64,000 nucleotides of DNA from NCBI GenBank assembly GCA_950295325.1, contig OX485803.1:61953554-62017553 (forward strand). Reading direction: 5' to 3'. This document shows positions 11,484 through 23,812 of the stretch, one piece after another. Both the position numbers and the translations under genes were made by a program. The notes beneath the pieces were generated by a model. It searched no databases, was not told the origin of the DNA, and saw nothing but the letters and a program-made list of their open reading frames with translations. How positions within the stretch are numbered: position 1 is the stretch's first letter; each line of letters opens with the position of its first letter. Source of the DNA: Polytrichum commune. Taxonomy: Eukaryota; Streptophyta; Polytrichopsida; Polytrichales; Polytrichaceae.

Positions 11484-14400
11484 TTAGTTTCTACTTATTG
11501 TAACAGCATTGCTACAATGTAGATCATAACAGAAACTTCTTGAGGAGGAGATTGCCAACCTGCCCAAGTCAACAAACTGAAGAGATGGTGCAGAGAGCAA
11601 GTGCTGGAACACATTGTCCGAGAGCTTCACATAATATTGCAAGCTCAGGTGCCAAAGCTTAGGGCAGTGTTGACAGAGGGCATGTACAGTGGCGTTGGAA
11701 ATCAGTTGATACCCATCAAGACGTACTTTGAGGAAGCGAGGGCACGCAAGAGCCAGTGATATCACTCCAGAATCAGGAATATGACCACAATAACTCAGGG
11801 AGATGTACCACAGCAGAACACACCTGCAAACACTCCCATGTCAGATACTGGCATAGTGATACTCAAACCTTTGGACTTCAAAGAAAAGTTCTTATTACAC
11901 AACAGAGCACAAAGCAACAGTAGAGAGCAAGGGATTTCTGACAAAGTGTTCCAGTGAAGCAATTGAAGATATATAAATCACCACAAATATCAAATATGCT
12001 CCTGTTCCCCATGCATCGATTTCTGTTACTATTGTATGATAGTTCAGGATACCATAGTAACCTAACAGTTTCGGCACAAACTAATTATTGTATTAAGTAA
12101 AGATGTCACATGTCACGCAATGGGCGGTTGGCATGAGTGAAAAAGTTAATGTGCATGAATATGTATTCAAGAAAAGTGCCTAAACTGATTTTCCACAACA
12201 TGCCAGCATCAAGGAAGCAAATAAAAATTGAGGGAAAGTAACTACACTCATACCTAGCAGCTAGCAAACCAAGGCCTCCATTTGAGACGCGGGACCATCC
12301 ATGCAGCGCCAGTTCTTCCATGTGAGTGCACATAGCAAATGGACTTTAGAGAAACATCCGACAGATTTCCATGACTACAAACCCACATTCCACCTCCCCA
12401 TGAGAGTTGTGCAGAATGTGAACTGAAAGTTGCAGATATGTTTCATGACCAATCCAACTGAGCAAGGTGGAACCTGAAATTCGCTTTGCTTTGACATGTC
12501 AACGAGGACAAATTGGTCTCCAACAAAGCATAAGTGATGAGAATGCAGAACTTGCAAAGATAGAGAAGTACTATACCAAAGATTTCAATGACAAGTTCCC
12601 TCACAGAGAGCTGACACAACAACATCAGTAACACCTTGGGTTTGACCAGCATTCACCAACTCTAGCATGCCACACTGTCCCAGTGCCTTCAGTCCAGCCT
12701 AACTTAGCTGCAAAGATTTTACTATCATTTGTGACCCCAACAATTGTCCAAAAATCCAGACAGCAGCCAACCATCTCTGGGTCCTAGTAAAAACATTTTT
12801 CCAAGAGCAGCTGTGCATGCAGAAGACTAGATGTTAATTCATGATGCAATAAAACTAATATTTTGTAGTCATCACTGAAGAGCAATATCAAAGGCATTGC
12901 AGACAGAAGCTCGAAATTGACCTTTTTACAGCCTTTGCTGGAAATGGAGCTCAAATATTTAGAGTGCAGAGCCAAGAGGTCAAGCGTAGCATCTGCAATG
13001 GGAGTGCCATCTAGCTTCAACTCCACTAGCTTTGAACACCTCTTTTCCAATTCTAAATAATTTTTTCGTTGTTTCCCAACCCTGCAATCATATAAGAAAA
13101 CAATGATCCACATGCAGACTAGCAATAGCATCCATTACTTAGAAACAAGTGCTTCTCATTACTCTTGACTGTGCTCGAGCTAATGGTTTACTGTGCATAC
13201 TGATTGAACCATTGACAGAGAAATTTTTGAACTAAAAACATGACCCAAAAAAGAAAACATGAGGAGGCACATCTGGTACAAAAACAGCTAGGACAGATGG
13301 AACATGGTCTATACATTTGTAAATCACCAATATCATTTATGACTGTAAATGCTTATGAGGTTTAACCATGTGTTGACTTATTTAGAGGCTATAGCCTCAA
13401 CCCTTGACTTTGCAAGCCTATGAAAGGGTTGTTTGGAGTGCATTTCATTCAATGTTGGTTGTGGAATTTTCATGGACAAGTTTTAAGGTTAAAATGGAAT
13501 ATATCCATAGGATCTTGCTAACATGGAAAATGAGCTATTTTGAGGGGGAAATGGGGTAGGAATAACCCTTTGAATTTTTGGATTATAGCTATGAAGGAAG
13601 GGATGCAAAAGAAAATGTGTGGAATGCTTGTCTGATCCACTAGATGGGAACAACTCTATAGTTGAGCATCTCCACATATTCTCATGCAAAAATGTGCAAA
13701 CAACAATAGGCTAACCACCGTGCATTTGGAGTATGTAAATTGTTCCATATTTCTAACCATATATATGCAAAGAATTCCCTAAAAATTAGAGAGTATCCAA
13801 ATGTTAAACTGAATGCTTAGTGTGAGCACAAAGGTTGTTTTTTACATGAACATTAAAATATAAAAATAGTAAAAATTTACTTTTACCAAAACAAACATCA
13901 TTAACGTTCATGCAAAGTTTGCATTAGAGTGGCAACCATTGATTGGAGTCAACACCCTCACATGGGCTTCCAACACAACAAAAACATTACCACTTCCCAC
14001 TTTGACATTTTTTTCCTTATTCTAATCATCCCAAAATTGCACAGCTTGTGTCTACTAGTAGATATCCATGGTGGCTTGATGTTTATAGTTATTTGATTGT
14101 GGATGAATGAGTTAGGTAGGGTTAATGTAGGGAAGAAATCATCCATCAACCAAAAAAAGGTTTGCTTAGGAAGTTAGGGGTTAAAGTATGAAGAACTTAA
14201 AATAAATATTACCTGAAATGTTATGCATGGTTTACATATCACAGTTTTGTGTGAAATGTGTTGAAAGAATTAGTACATCTAGTTGGTTTGTGACCTGGTT
14301 CAATTTTGGACCTTCATTGTTGAGGTTGCAAAACATAGAGGACAAAAGCTAGACTGATGTGGTCTTGATTGTACCTGAATGAGCTCATAGATGGGTGGAT

Positions 14401-16640
14401 CACTCAACCTCTTGAAGTTGCTTAGCTCCACATGAGTCAGAAGTTTGCACATGCTTGCCACTATCACACATGGAGTTATGAGAGGCTCATTCAATATCTA
14501 AAGCAGTACATCTACAAATGAGGGTATCTACTCCACCAAAAGGATGGCCTAAGTAACTAAAGTAGAGGCTACCCAAACACCATGTAGGAAATGAAAGCGT
14601 TGCCTCTTAATTATGAATACTGAGAAAAATACAGTTTCCAAGCATTTAGACAACCATAACAAAATCCTGATAGAAATTCAGTTTCTGAAAGCCTGGAGGC
14701 TCCGCAGTGACATGTATCAACCAGAAATAGGAGTTCCGAGAACTTACATTCCATGTCAGCTACTGCTTAACATGATTCAGGAAAACTGAAAGATGCCAGC
14801 TTCAGCTTTAATGTATGGAAGGGTAGAAGGACTCTCAGTGAAAGCTAACAGTCCAACATCTGTTACTTCCTGTGTGCACATCAATTCCCAGGTGATAAGA
14901 TCCGTGAGGTTCAGAAACTAAATACAACAAAAATGGTCCCCACATTAATGTGAAAACCAATGAAAGTATCATACATTGATCATTTTTAGTTGTGCCAGAT
15001 GAAGGATTCAACGCAACTTGATAAATTTCTCAAAGAATTCTCCTCTCTGGCATAATCTGGGAGTGTAACTTGGATAGAAGCTTGGTAAGCATGTAAATGG
15101 AAAAGACAAGGAATTTCTTCTTTTATAGCTATTCGCTAAGGTGTCCAAATTACTGAACATAGTCCTTGCAGAAATAGCAATCTACATTTATTGAAGTCTT
15201 ACCCCTGAACCATCAACATCTGACTTGGCAACCAAATGAAGTTCCTCTAATTCAGGGCACATGTCAATTAACATGAGAGTAATGTCTGTCACTGGCAATG
15301 CCCCTCCATTCCGGCGCTTATTCCATAACTGCTTCAATTTCACTTACACTTTCTGATGTGACCAAATGTGTCCTGCAGTCACTCCAAACAGAAAACTGAA
15401 GATTCTCAAGCCACGAACAAACAACATGCATGAAAAAGAAAGCAGATCCAGTACTTTGTTGCTGAGAAGAGAGAGATTTGAAGGAAGGTACGAGGTTTAT
15501 TATTCCAAAAACATAAAGTATATCAACAAACATAGCATTTGTTTGATATGAATTTTTTTTTAAACCCGGCATCACTTACTTATAGTTAGAGTGTTGAAAA
15601 TTGAGAATGAATTGATAATAGAAAGAAAAAAGAAAAAAACAAAGGAAATGGAGAACTTGCCATGCGGAGATCAAAGGCACTAAGCTCGGACAAGGCAGGG
15701 CAGTTACTACCAGCTGCACAAACCACAGAGTTCACATCCATGCTAGCCCAACTGTCAATCATAAATGAAGTCTACTTCCTGCAATCATCAGCCTCAGGTC
15801 TCAGTGATGTTCTTCAAAAAATTAAAAAATTAAATCTCAGAACTGGCACAACTTAAAGAAAATATGAGACAGGAACTGAAGAGCCTAATAACAGAGTAAT
15901 TGGATCGAGATAGTGGATGATGATGATGCCTGCCTAAATATCTACTCAAGCAGACAAAGCTTTGTATAAAATCATCCTATGGGTTCCAAAAACTTCACAT
16001 CCCCTGTGCAACCAGAGAAATTGTAGAAGTTACACACCTGTTTTGGAAACACACCTGCACTTGAGTGCAATATTCTGAAATCCTGTTGCTGTGACTTTGC
16101 CTCCAAAACCCGACCACACAAAGTGCTGGAGAGCGGTATGAGCACGTTCTGCAACATAAGCAAGAAGTGCATTGCTGTGATGATCACAGCCACACAATAC
16201 AAGTTCTTCAACACAGTCTGAAACATTTTTCAGCACTTTGTCGCTCACATGCTAACAATCCTACACATGCAAACACACTAGAAAGCACAATTCACCTCTG
16301 CAGGGTAAAATCGTGAGTCCTTGTCAAAATCCACTATTGTACAGTCTCACATTCTTGTAGGAATTCCACCGCTGACTGTGTCCATAAAGGTACACATATA
16401 TGATGATGACAACACCATATTAAAAAAAAACAGGGACTAGATTGAACAAAGAAGGGTCGATGAAATGTGAAGCCAACACACCATGCTCAGATCAAAATGA
16501 ATCAGAACAACTGAAAAGAAAGATTCATACCAATTCCACTTGTCGGAGTTTTGTTCCAAGCCTCGTGGCTAATAAAGCATAGCTCTCATCATCCAGTGAT
16601 GCCCCCCGCATTCTCGAGATCAAGAAATGTTACTGTACTG
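11484..16640 (-). pseudogene. F-box/LRR-type (RNI-like) leucine-rich-repeat gene, probably disrupted
   Basis: At least ten minus-strand exons encode leucine-rich repeats of the cysteine-containing type. Approximate exons, 5' to 3': 16610-16531 (LDDESYALLATRLG), 16251-16055 (CVEELVLCGCDHHSNALLAY), 15751-15661, 15461-15203 (PVTDITLMLIDMCPELEELH), 14869-14748, 14497-14375 (CKLLTHVELSNFKRLSD), 13081-12923 (CSKLVELKLDGTPIADATLD), 12698-12474, 12343-12254 (MEELALHGWSRVSNGGLGLL) and 11823-11560 (CPKLWHLSLQYYVKLSDNVF). Most borders are GT-AG; the intron after 15661 appears to be GC-AG. Lesions: a TGA at about 12585-12587 inside an otherwise open exon, a one-base frame change near 15316, and a frame break plus stop in the 14869-14748 exon. 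Plant proteins with such repeats usually carry an N-terminal F-box and serve as SCF ubiquitin-ligase adaptors, but no F-box was identified here. The lesions could also be assembly errors. Confidence 0.6.
13413..13617. repeat. Dispersed repeat, partner of 45123-45328, inside an LRR-gene intron
   Basis: Shares CAAGCCTATGAAA, CATTCAATGTTGGTTG, TTTTCATGGACAAGTTTT and GGATTATA-type blocks in the same order with 45123-45328. It lies in the long gap between LRR exons 14375 and 13081, so it is best read as an insertion that enlarged the intron. Class unknown. Confidence 0.65.
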
Positions 16641-17574
16641 AGCACACTGCACCAATCAAGCATTACAGCATTAGGTCAAATTTGCCAGTCCAGATATAAG
16701 GGTCCAAAAGTGACTTTATATTGACATTCATTGATTGAGACTAATTCTGATTGCTTGTAAGTGACTAATTGTGAATGACTGATTGATGTCACTTGTATAT
16801 CACTCTTGTGTCATTGATTGAGACCAATCTGATGTGGATAAACAATCTGATGCATGCACATCGCAACACAGTACATGCTTGAGCAGCCCGCGCCCAGTCC
16901 TGAGGATGCAAGGGTACAAGCACTCTTACCAAGATCTGAAATAAATAAGAAATACAGTGTGAGTCAATCGATCAACCTAGCTGGAATTCATGAAACTGTC
17001 AGAGCTTGTTTCTGCTTGTGACTTAGCATGCATCTACAGGTGTTGTCAGGTTGCCTGTCATTTACCTGCAGGTACTTGATGTACTCTTGCGCAAGCCATT
17101 TCTTGCTGTGGCTTGAGCAGGGCGAATGCAATTTGCAAATCCCTGGCAGGCTATAACTACATAAAAGCACAACTTCGAAATCAAAAGCCTCTCCTGCTTT
17201 TTGTATCACAAACGTGGGGTGATGACCCCTTCAAGAACCAGGAACTTCAAACTCGCATCCGATTCACCTGTCACCGTGTATCTTTGTTGCTTGTTGCTGC
17301 AGGTGCATAGGTTTTTAATTCCTTGCAACGCCATACTACATGGAGGAATGAACAAATAGGTTATGATATTACCCAAGTAGGAAAATCTGCCAAGAGCTTT
17401 CTTCAATTTTCGTGCCACTCATCTACTATCCACATAACTTATCCCATCAAGTAACCCTCTTATCCCATCATGTCCATGCCCAAATTGCATTTTCCTGCCT
17501 CCAATAAACCTTCAGAAACATATCTGAATTTTTACTCTTTGACCTCAAAATATTCCTCCCAAAACCGAAGCCCC
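16641..17574 (-). other. Region upstream of the recognised LRR exons, possible unrecognised 5' exons
   Basis: An F-box exon would be expected here if the gene were complete. The minus strand has short open stretches, for example ASLKFLVLEGVITPRL near 17206-17270 and a SKKWLAQEY stretch near 17080-17110, that faintly resemble LRR or F-box tails. Neither has enough pattern to call an exon. Confidence 0.25.
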
Positions 17575-17593
17575 AACCCTAAACCCTAACCCT
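17575..17593. promoter_or_regulatory. Tandem telo-box (AAACCCTAA)
   Basis: The plus strand reads AACCCTAAACCCTAACCCT. AAACCCTAA is a known plant promoter element, often close to transcription starts of housekeeping genes. Its position upstream of the minus-strand LRR exons fits a promoter role for that gene; this is inferred. Confidence 0.45.
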
Positions 17594-18107
17594 CTTCTTT
17601 GCATCCAGAGCACATTCCCAAATTGTAATGACCCAGTGCTGCTGCTCATCAAAATCCTTCAGTCCCCAATTTTAGCGATTCTTGCCAACATTCCTGTGGG
17701 AAGCACGATGCCGAATTTTTTGCACATATTTAGACGCATGGATGCAAGATGTCTTTTTTTCGGATGCCCATTTTTTGCTGGAACAATGTATTTGATGTCC
17801 CCAATGTTGCCCAGAAACCCCGCCCAAACCACTTATACCCTCCACAACCCTCCCTAACGTAACCAAATTCAGCTGTGTAAAACAAGACTCCGACAACCGA
17901 ATTTTACCAATTTGATCCGAGCTTTGTGATGAATTTGCAGGGAATAATGGTTTTCAAAATTGGGTAATAAGTAATAAGGCATGGACGATGATGAGTAGGT
18001 GCCTCCAAAGACAAATTGGCAGGGGAGCTGGCGGAGGCGGAATTTGCAGCTGTGTGAATCCTTCCAACCTTCATTGTCTCAATTTCCTCGTCTCTCTCTG
18101 CTTGAAG

Positions 18108-18137
18108 TTCTTCTTCTTCTTCTTCTTCTTCTTCTTC
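18108..18137. repeat. (TTC)n microsatellite
   Basis: Ten uninterrupted TTC units. On the minus strand it yields a poly-glutamate run that should not be taken as a gene. Confidence 0.9.
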
Positions 18138-18330
18138 CTGCTCCTGTCCTTCCAAATTTTTTCCAACTCACTTACCTTACTTATTACTTGTTTCGTTGTG
18201 CGTGTGTTGTTACGAAGAAGTTTGGGATTACGTTGATGAGTCTTGCGGCGCAGATGGAATATTTCAGGTATTTAAGGAAGACGAAACCTCAACGATGCGA
18301 GCAAGCAACGAGAAGAAGACAAGCTACAAG

Positions 18331-19485
18331 TTCTTCATCCATCCCTCCTACTTTCTCATCCTCCTCATTTCATTCATAAGGGGTCCCATTTTGAGCTTCT
18401 AAAAATGGGGCACTAAGTGAGAAGCGAACAAATTGTCCAATCATTTAACTTGTGAAGGTGAATCTTGGGAAGAAAGCACCACTTTTAGTTGAACTTGAAC
18501 CGACATGTGGATAGTTGTCCGTAGTGAGCAAGGAATGACTTTCAATTATGTTATTCAGTTTATGATGGTGATGATGAAGAAAAAGAAGATTTTTTTTTTT
18601 TTTTTTTTTTTCCATCTATCTTTTGTCCTTTCTCATTCTTGTTATTTCATCCATAAGGCGTCCTAGTGTGAGCCTAAAGATGGGGTACTATGTTAGAAGC
18701 AAAGAATTTGGTTGTTGGATAGTTTAACTTGTGAACCACAGGAAGGAAGTGCCACTTGCATGTGAACTTGAACCGACATGTGTGTAGTTGCCTCTAGCAA
18801 GTAGGAAGAATGACTTTCAAGAAGGTCAATCAAAGAATGATGAAGGAGAATGTGTTCTTTATCCATCTCTTTTCCTTTCTAATCCTCTTCATTTCATCCT
18901 ATCGTATCTTTAGCATCTAACATGGGCCTTCACTATCTTACCTTCATGGGAAGAAACTTAGCAAATAAGAAGATAATGATGTTGGTATGAATAATGAATA
19001 GTGCCAGTATGAGTAGTAAGAATGTTATGAATAGTGTCAATATTTTTAGTGATAGTGTTGCTATGGATAGTATTTTTAATGAATAATACTAGGATGAACA
19101 ATGATTCATGTGAATAGTGCTAGGAGTAGAACTCCACCCAAATTTCCAAGTGTTAGCTTGAATATATGAATAATAAATGAATATTTTCACTTTTTTTAGA
19201 GACCCAAAAAATATACAGGGTCATGGAATCGACCCACATGGTTGAATAATGTTAAGAAGAAGAAGAAGAAGAAGAAGAAGTTGTTCATCCATCCTTTGTC
19301 CTTTGCCATCCTCTTTATTTCATCTAATTGGGGTCACAATGTGAGTTTAATATGGGGCACTAGAACATAGAAAAACAATATCTTATTCGTCATCATATCA
19401 TTTAACCGTGTGAAAACACATGAAGGAAGCACCTCGTTAACTTGAACCAACATGTGGATAGTTGCTGTAACGAACAAAGAAAGTA
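18331..19485 (+). repeat. Degenerate tandem array, four units of a 200-bp-class repeat
   Basis: Related units at about 18331-18546, 18612-18824, 18860-18930 (truncated) and 19284-19480. Each begins with an A/G-rich or GAA-rich lead, then TTCATCCATCC...CATTTCAT, then GTGAGC-like and ATGGGGCACTA. The longer units continue to GAACTTGAACC(G/A)ACATGTG and TAGTTG. Poly(T) at about 18590-18611 and (AAG)n at about 19257-19281 mark unit junctions. No protein is encoded. Confidence 0.65.
18990..19130. repeat. Degenerate GAATAGTG-type short tandem repeat
   Basis: About ten diverged copies of an ATGAATAGTGY-like unit of 10-25 bp, lying between units of the larger array. Confidence 0.5.
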
Positions 19486-19650
19486 GGTCTACTATCGCAA
19501 CACTTAGATGCTTGAGAAGGGCTTGAGAAGGGCTTGAAAAATAGAAGGCGTTTGTTGTGCATACATATAGAAGACCAACCTTCTTCAAGAAGACTTCTCC
19601 TTTGCACTACTTTGTTTATGGTATTTAATGTCACTTACCCTATTATGAGG

Positions 19651-19975
19651 CCTATGTGTAGGTTACATAGAGAGAAGAGAGAAGAAACGCTGACCTTTAG
19701 TGGGATCAGAGTGTAGGTTACACTACTAATCAACAACTTGACCAATGTTGTAACCACATGACTCTTGGCATTAGTGTGCCCACTAATATCTTGGCATTAC
19801 TATGCTCAATAAATTGTGGGGTCTATGTCTATGTTACACATTGGTCAACAAGTTGATCATAAGTGTATAAACGTGACACTTGGTATAAGTATCCTCAATA
19901 GTATCTTCCTCTTTCAAAACTAGAATGCAAATACATAACACTTGGCATGAGTGTTCTCAACAATATCTTCCTCAT
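19651..19975. repeat. Partly overlapping direct repeats
   Basis: A GTAGGTTACA-type block occurs three times (about 19657, 19712 and 19835), twice followed by a CAACAAGTTGA-like block. An ACTTGGCAT..GTGTTCTCAA.AATATCTTCCTC block is repeated near 19880 and 19940. Origin unknown. Confidence 0.45.
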
Positions 19976-20146
19976 GCATAGGAAAATGTAAAATTGTTGT
20001 CTCACGTGCTCCAATGTGCAGCGCTAAACGACATGCTATAAAAATCATTCACTCCAAAACACTACATACGCTGCATAGGCAAATAATCAATATTCACACT
20101 CAATGACCTTGAACAATCAAGGCAATCTACCCAAGATTAGCCAAAT

Positions 20147-22935
20147 ATGGAGGATCACAACACCTCCCCAAACTCCACTATCAAGCATGCTCAACATCGC
20201 TCATCACACGCACCATGTTTTTTGTTAGAAGGAGAATATGAAGTATTCATATATATCACCAACAAAGATTTCCAACAAAACAAACCCCATTCAAACTCGC
20301 ATGGAAACATGCACCACAATATGCTTTACTCCCCCAAGACGAGAGAAAACACACCACTAAATACCTCAACAAACTCCACATGTGTAGCATCACCACTATC
20401 ACCCAAATCCAACACCCCACCACACAACACATTCTATCCACACAAGAATTCAAAATAAAATTTAAAGCCATGCCAAAATTAATAAAATAAGCCTTATATC
20501 AAGCTATATTATTATTTTCACCCCTAACCCAACCATTAACCATACCCCGGCCATAAGACCAAACACATGCTCTAAACACCAATAACAAAAACCAAAACGT
20601 CAAAAGATAGATAAATCACATCACCGACTCAAAACCCACATCTTGCAAGAACAAATGGGGAGCCCAAGTCATCAAGAAATACTACCTATGCAAGTGGAAC
20701 ATAACCCCAATCACCACTGAGTGGGTAGGAGAATCCTAACTCCTTCACACAGACAACATCGCTTTAGAACACAACTTATTCCTACTCCACAAATTCACAA
20801 AAGACACATCCAATAAAAACACATTGGTTGCATATGAAACATGCATCAATTTCTCCCAATCCAAAGACCGGAGATTCTTTAGACCCCACTCCCCCTTGCC
20901 TCTCCATTTGAAGCCCCATACTTAACCTTGAACATCAAAGAATGCAACTTGGACAAAGACATCCACGCATCTCAACCCGCTATCCAAATCCAAAGACCCG
21001 ACGCGTACATATATGAACACACAATAACATGCATCGCCTCCATCCCACCCACTAGGCTCCAGTGGTTGGGGGAGAGATTCATGCAAAATAAAAACATGTC
21101 TTATGACCAACTTTCTCCAACCACCCAACAAGACTTTGCTATTGAAGTACTATGGCTAATTTAAAGTTATGTCACAATCTTACCCAAGGAAAAACCAAAA
21201 AATGCAACCCCAAACAACAACCACCAAACATTCCATCCATCCACAATAAATGTACCCATATTATATGCCTACCAGGTCACACAATCATAGTACTTCTCGC
21301 CCCTTACATGTACAATACAACTTGCCACACAACTGTGACATATTAATCTTCAGCTCATTCATGTTAATGAAATCCTCTAAATGGATGGGTGTCGGAATAG
21401 CCACCCACTAGACTAGAAATCCACCACATAAGCCCTTCATTGGGCAAGAATGGTTGCCAAAGAAGGCCCCTTCACCACAAGCATAATCATATGTAACCAC
21501 AACGCTAAAGAAATCTCAGAAACACGCGAAGGTATGCACCCAATCCTCACCCATCCCCCAAACACCTTAGAATACAAACCCACACCCGAGTGGCCCAAAA
21601 TACCTAGACTAACAAAAAAATTTACTACACCTCAATAAAATGTGTTCACAGCCAAAGAACCCCTTCATGAAACCAACAACTAATTCAAACCCTCACAACC
21701 AATATCTTGGAACTTTACAACACATATGTGAAAACTAACTCCATACAACCCACATCCATAAAATAAAAAAAGTTAAATTCACAAAATTATGGCAAACAAC
21801 CCCCAAAACTACCCCATCAACCCCCCATAACACTATAACTCCTCTCCCCAACATGTTCTACCACATAAATACCCCCAAATACAACCCACACCAATGCATA
21901 TACACAAATGGCCCATTCATACCGCCATACGAACACAACGTAGGAAACATTTGTCGCTTGAAGAGGCTATAGCTCAAACAATGACCTCCACACCACAGAA
22001 AGACTCCCCAGACTATCAAACATACAACATGCATAACTATACGCCCTTATTTATTGCCCTCACCGCCAATAAAGACCACCCACAAGACACCTTCATATTT
22101 TCCGACAGCCTCAATAGCATATACCTCATTCATAATCACATCCGTCACCCCTCATCCCAACACAATCACCCCAATAAAATACTTAACTCAACCATAGTCC
22201 ACCAAATTCTATAGACCAAGCACAACATAACACTACCAAATGACGAAGCACACATTGGAATCACAGGCAACAAAATCGTAGATGAACTAGCAATCAAAGG
22301 AACCATCCACAACAGACATGTCCTACACCCATATACATACAACACACACTATACCTTATTGGCTTAACAGAATCCCAATAGGTGAACACCAAGAAGAAAT
22401 TTGCAACCTCCAAACATACATAAATTAATGCCACCGAAAAAAAGAACTTTAAATTGCAAAACTTAAATTCAACTATGTTGACAAATGGGTGTCTAACGAG
22501 CAAATTCATCAAAAGCTCTCAAACCAATGATGGTAAGCCCAAGCATGTATGATGCACAAATTACACAAACCTTAAAATTTGCTACGCCCAATACATAAGA
22601 AATCACCGAAAAAACATCTTTAGGCCACTGACACATCCCAACACCAAGTGCACACTCAGTTCAAACCATGAAATTGACATGTGGTCACACCTACTCTTCA
22701 CATGCACCTACCCACACAGAAAAGGCCTTCGCATAGCTCAACATAACAAAGCCACACACCAAATAGCTCACACACTCCAATCACTAGAAAGTACTCGAAG
22801 GCCTCGAACTATCCCCATGTGAAGTCCTAAAGCTCATGAAACATATACATCAAATAGCCATAAAAGACCTCACATGCTTTGTCCTAAATAAAAGAAAGCA
22901 CGACAACAACCAAGCCTCAGTCAACCTGCCCTCAT
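20147..22935 (+). pseudogene. Decayed LINE-type retrotransposon with RNase H and C-terminal remnants
   Basis: The strand is cytosine-rich and coding-like but broken by many stops and frame changes. A block at about 20640-20900 reads KWGAQVIKKYYLCKW and similar, placed where the reverse transcriptase C-terminal half would be. An RNase H-like block follows at about 22050-22300: DTFIFSDSLNSIYLIHNH (second-strand acidic motif) and AHIGITGNKIVDELA (the H-x-G...N-x-x-A-D signature with its aspartate). At about 22650-22790 comes a cysteine/histidine segment with MWSHLLFTC and HNKATHQIAHTL, a tail seen in RNase H-bearing LINEs. The catalytic polymerase motif was not found. The relic ends before a poly(C) run at 22980. 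It is inactive. Confidence 0.65.
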
Positions 22936-22978
22936 AAACTCAAAACACCATAACCAATCACACCAAAAGCTCACAAGC

Positions 22979-22996
22979 ACCCCCCCCCCCCCCCCA
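22979..22996. repeat. Poly(C) run
   Basis: About 16 consecutive cytosines just downstream of the LINE relic. Confidence 0.95.
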
Positions 22997-23140
22997 CAAA
23001 CACTATTACTTAATGGAGCCTACCTAGCTCCCAAAAGGTAGGAAGTACACATACCTTGACTCCTTAATCTGGTCATAATTTAAGAAACTAGTTTACAAAC
23101 TATGGATAGTATAAGCTAATTAATGAACAAAGTTATCCAT

Positions 23141-23520
23141 AAAGTAAAGCAGATGAAACCATGGGTTTAGTCCCTCACCTTGAGTTTATGAGAATTAACT
23201 CAAAGTCACACAAGTTTTCTTAATGCTTAAATTACCATACACAAAGAATGATGTCGGATTATTCAAAATCAATTTTCTAACTTGTCCTACTAGGATGGGT
23301 GGGCTGAGCTACCCTTGCATAATAAGTTGATCCGGACAGCAAGTCCCATGTTCATACCCTATTTTACATCCTAAAGTTCTTTCAAAGTTTGAGAGGTGGA
23401 AAGAAGATGTCCCAAAAGTTTCACCCAACCTTCAAAACAGGCTCCGATACACAACGAGCTAACAAACTCTCAGTAGAAAGTTTTTTCTCAAAGAAGGATC
23501 AAACTTTGAGGGACCCTCAT
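23141..23520 (+). repeat. Dispersed repeat R2, partner of 59807-60142
   Basis: Shares an ordered series of blocks with 59807-60142: AAAGTAAAG(C/T)AGATGAAACCA, GGGTTTAGTCC, TTGTCCTACTAGGA(T/C)GG, AAAGTTTGAGAGGTG, TTTCACCCAAC and CTCAAAGAAGGATCAAAC. No inverted ends and no coding capacity. Confidence 0.75.
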
Positions 23521-23812
23521 TTCACATAAAAGTTTGGTCTCCAATTTACATTTCACCTCTCTTTTGATTGAGGCCATGTGCAAATGTTCGGCAACCAATA
23601 TGACCCAATGGGGTCACTAAAAAAAAAAAATGCTAGACACCTACCTCATTGATGCTATTCATAGCATTATTGTGCATTGTTCTTCCCTTTCAACCATATT
23701 GATGTAGTTCAACCACTTTAAGTGATTTGTAACAAATTCCTTCTTTAAACATAACATAGATGGGTCTTAAATGGCTGCTTTTTCTAACTATCCATCCTAC
23801 TTCCAGTAAAAT

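Noticed and set aside
16988-17209. SKKWLAQEY stretch as the F-box exon
   Set aside because: Only the faintest resemblance to the C-terminal part of an F-box; the leading L-P and hydrophobic pattern are missing.
17904-18155. Minus-strand frame with a long glutamate run
   Set aside because: The glutamates come from the (TTC)n microsatellite; the rest has no recognisable pattern.
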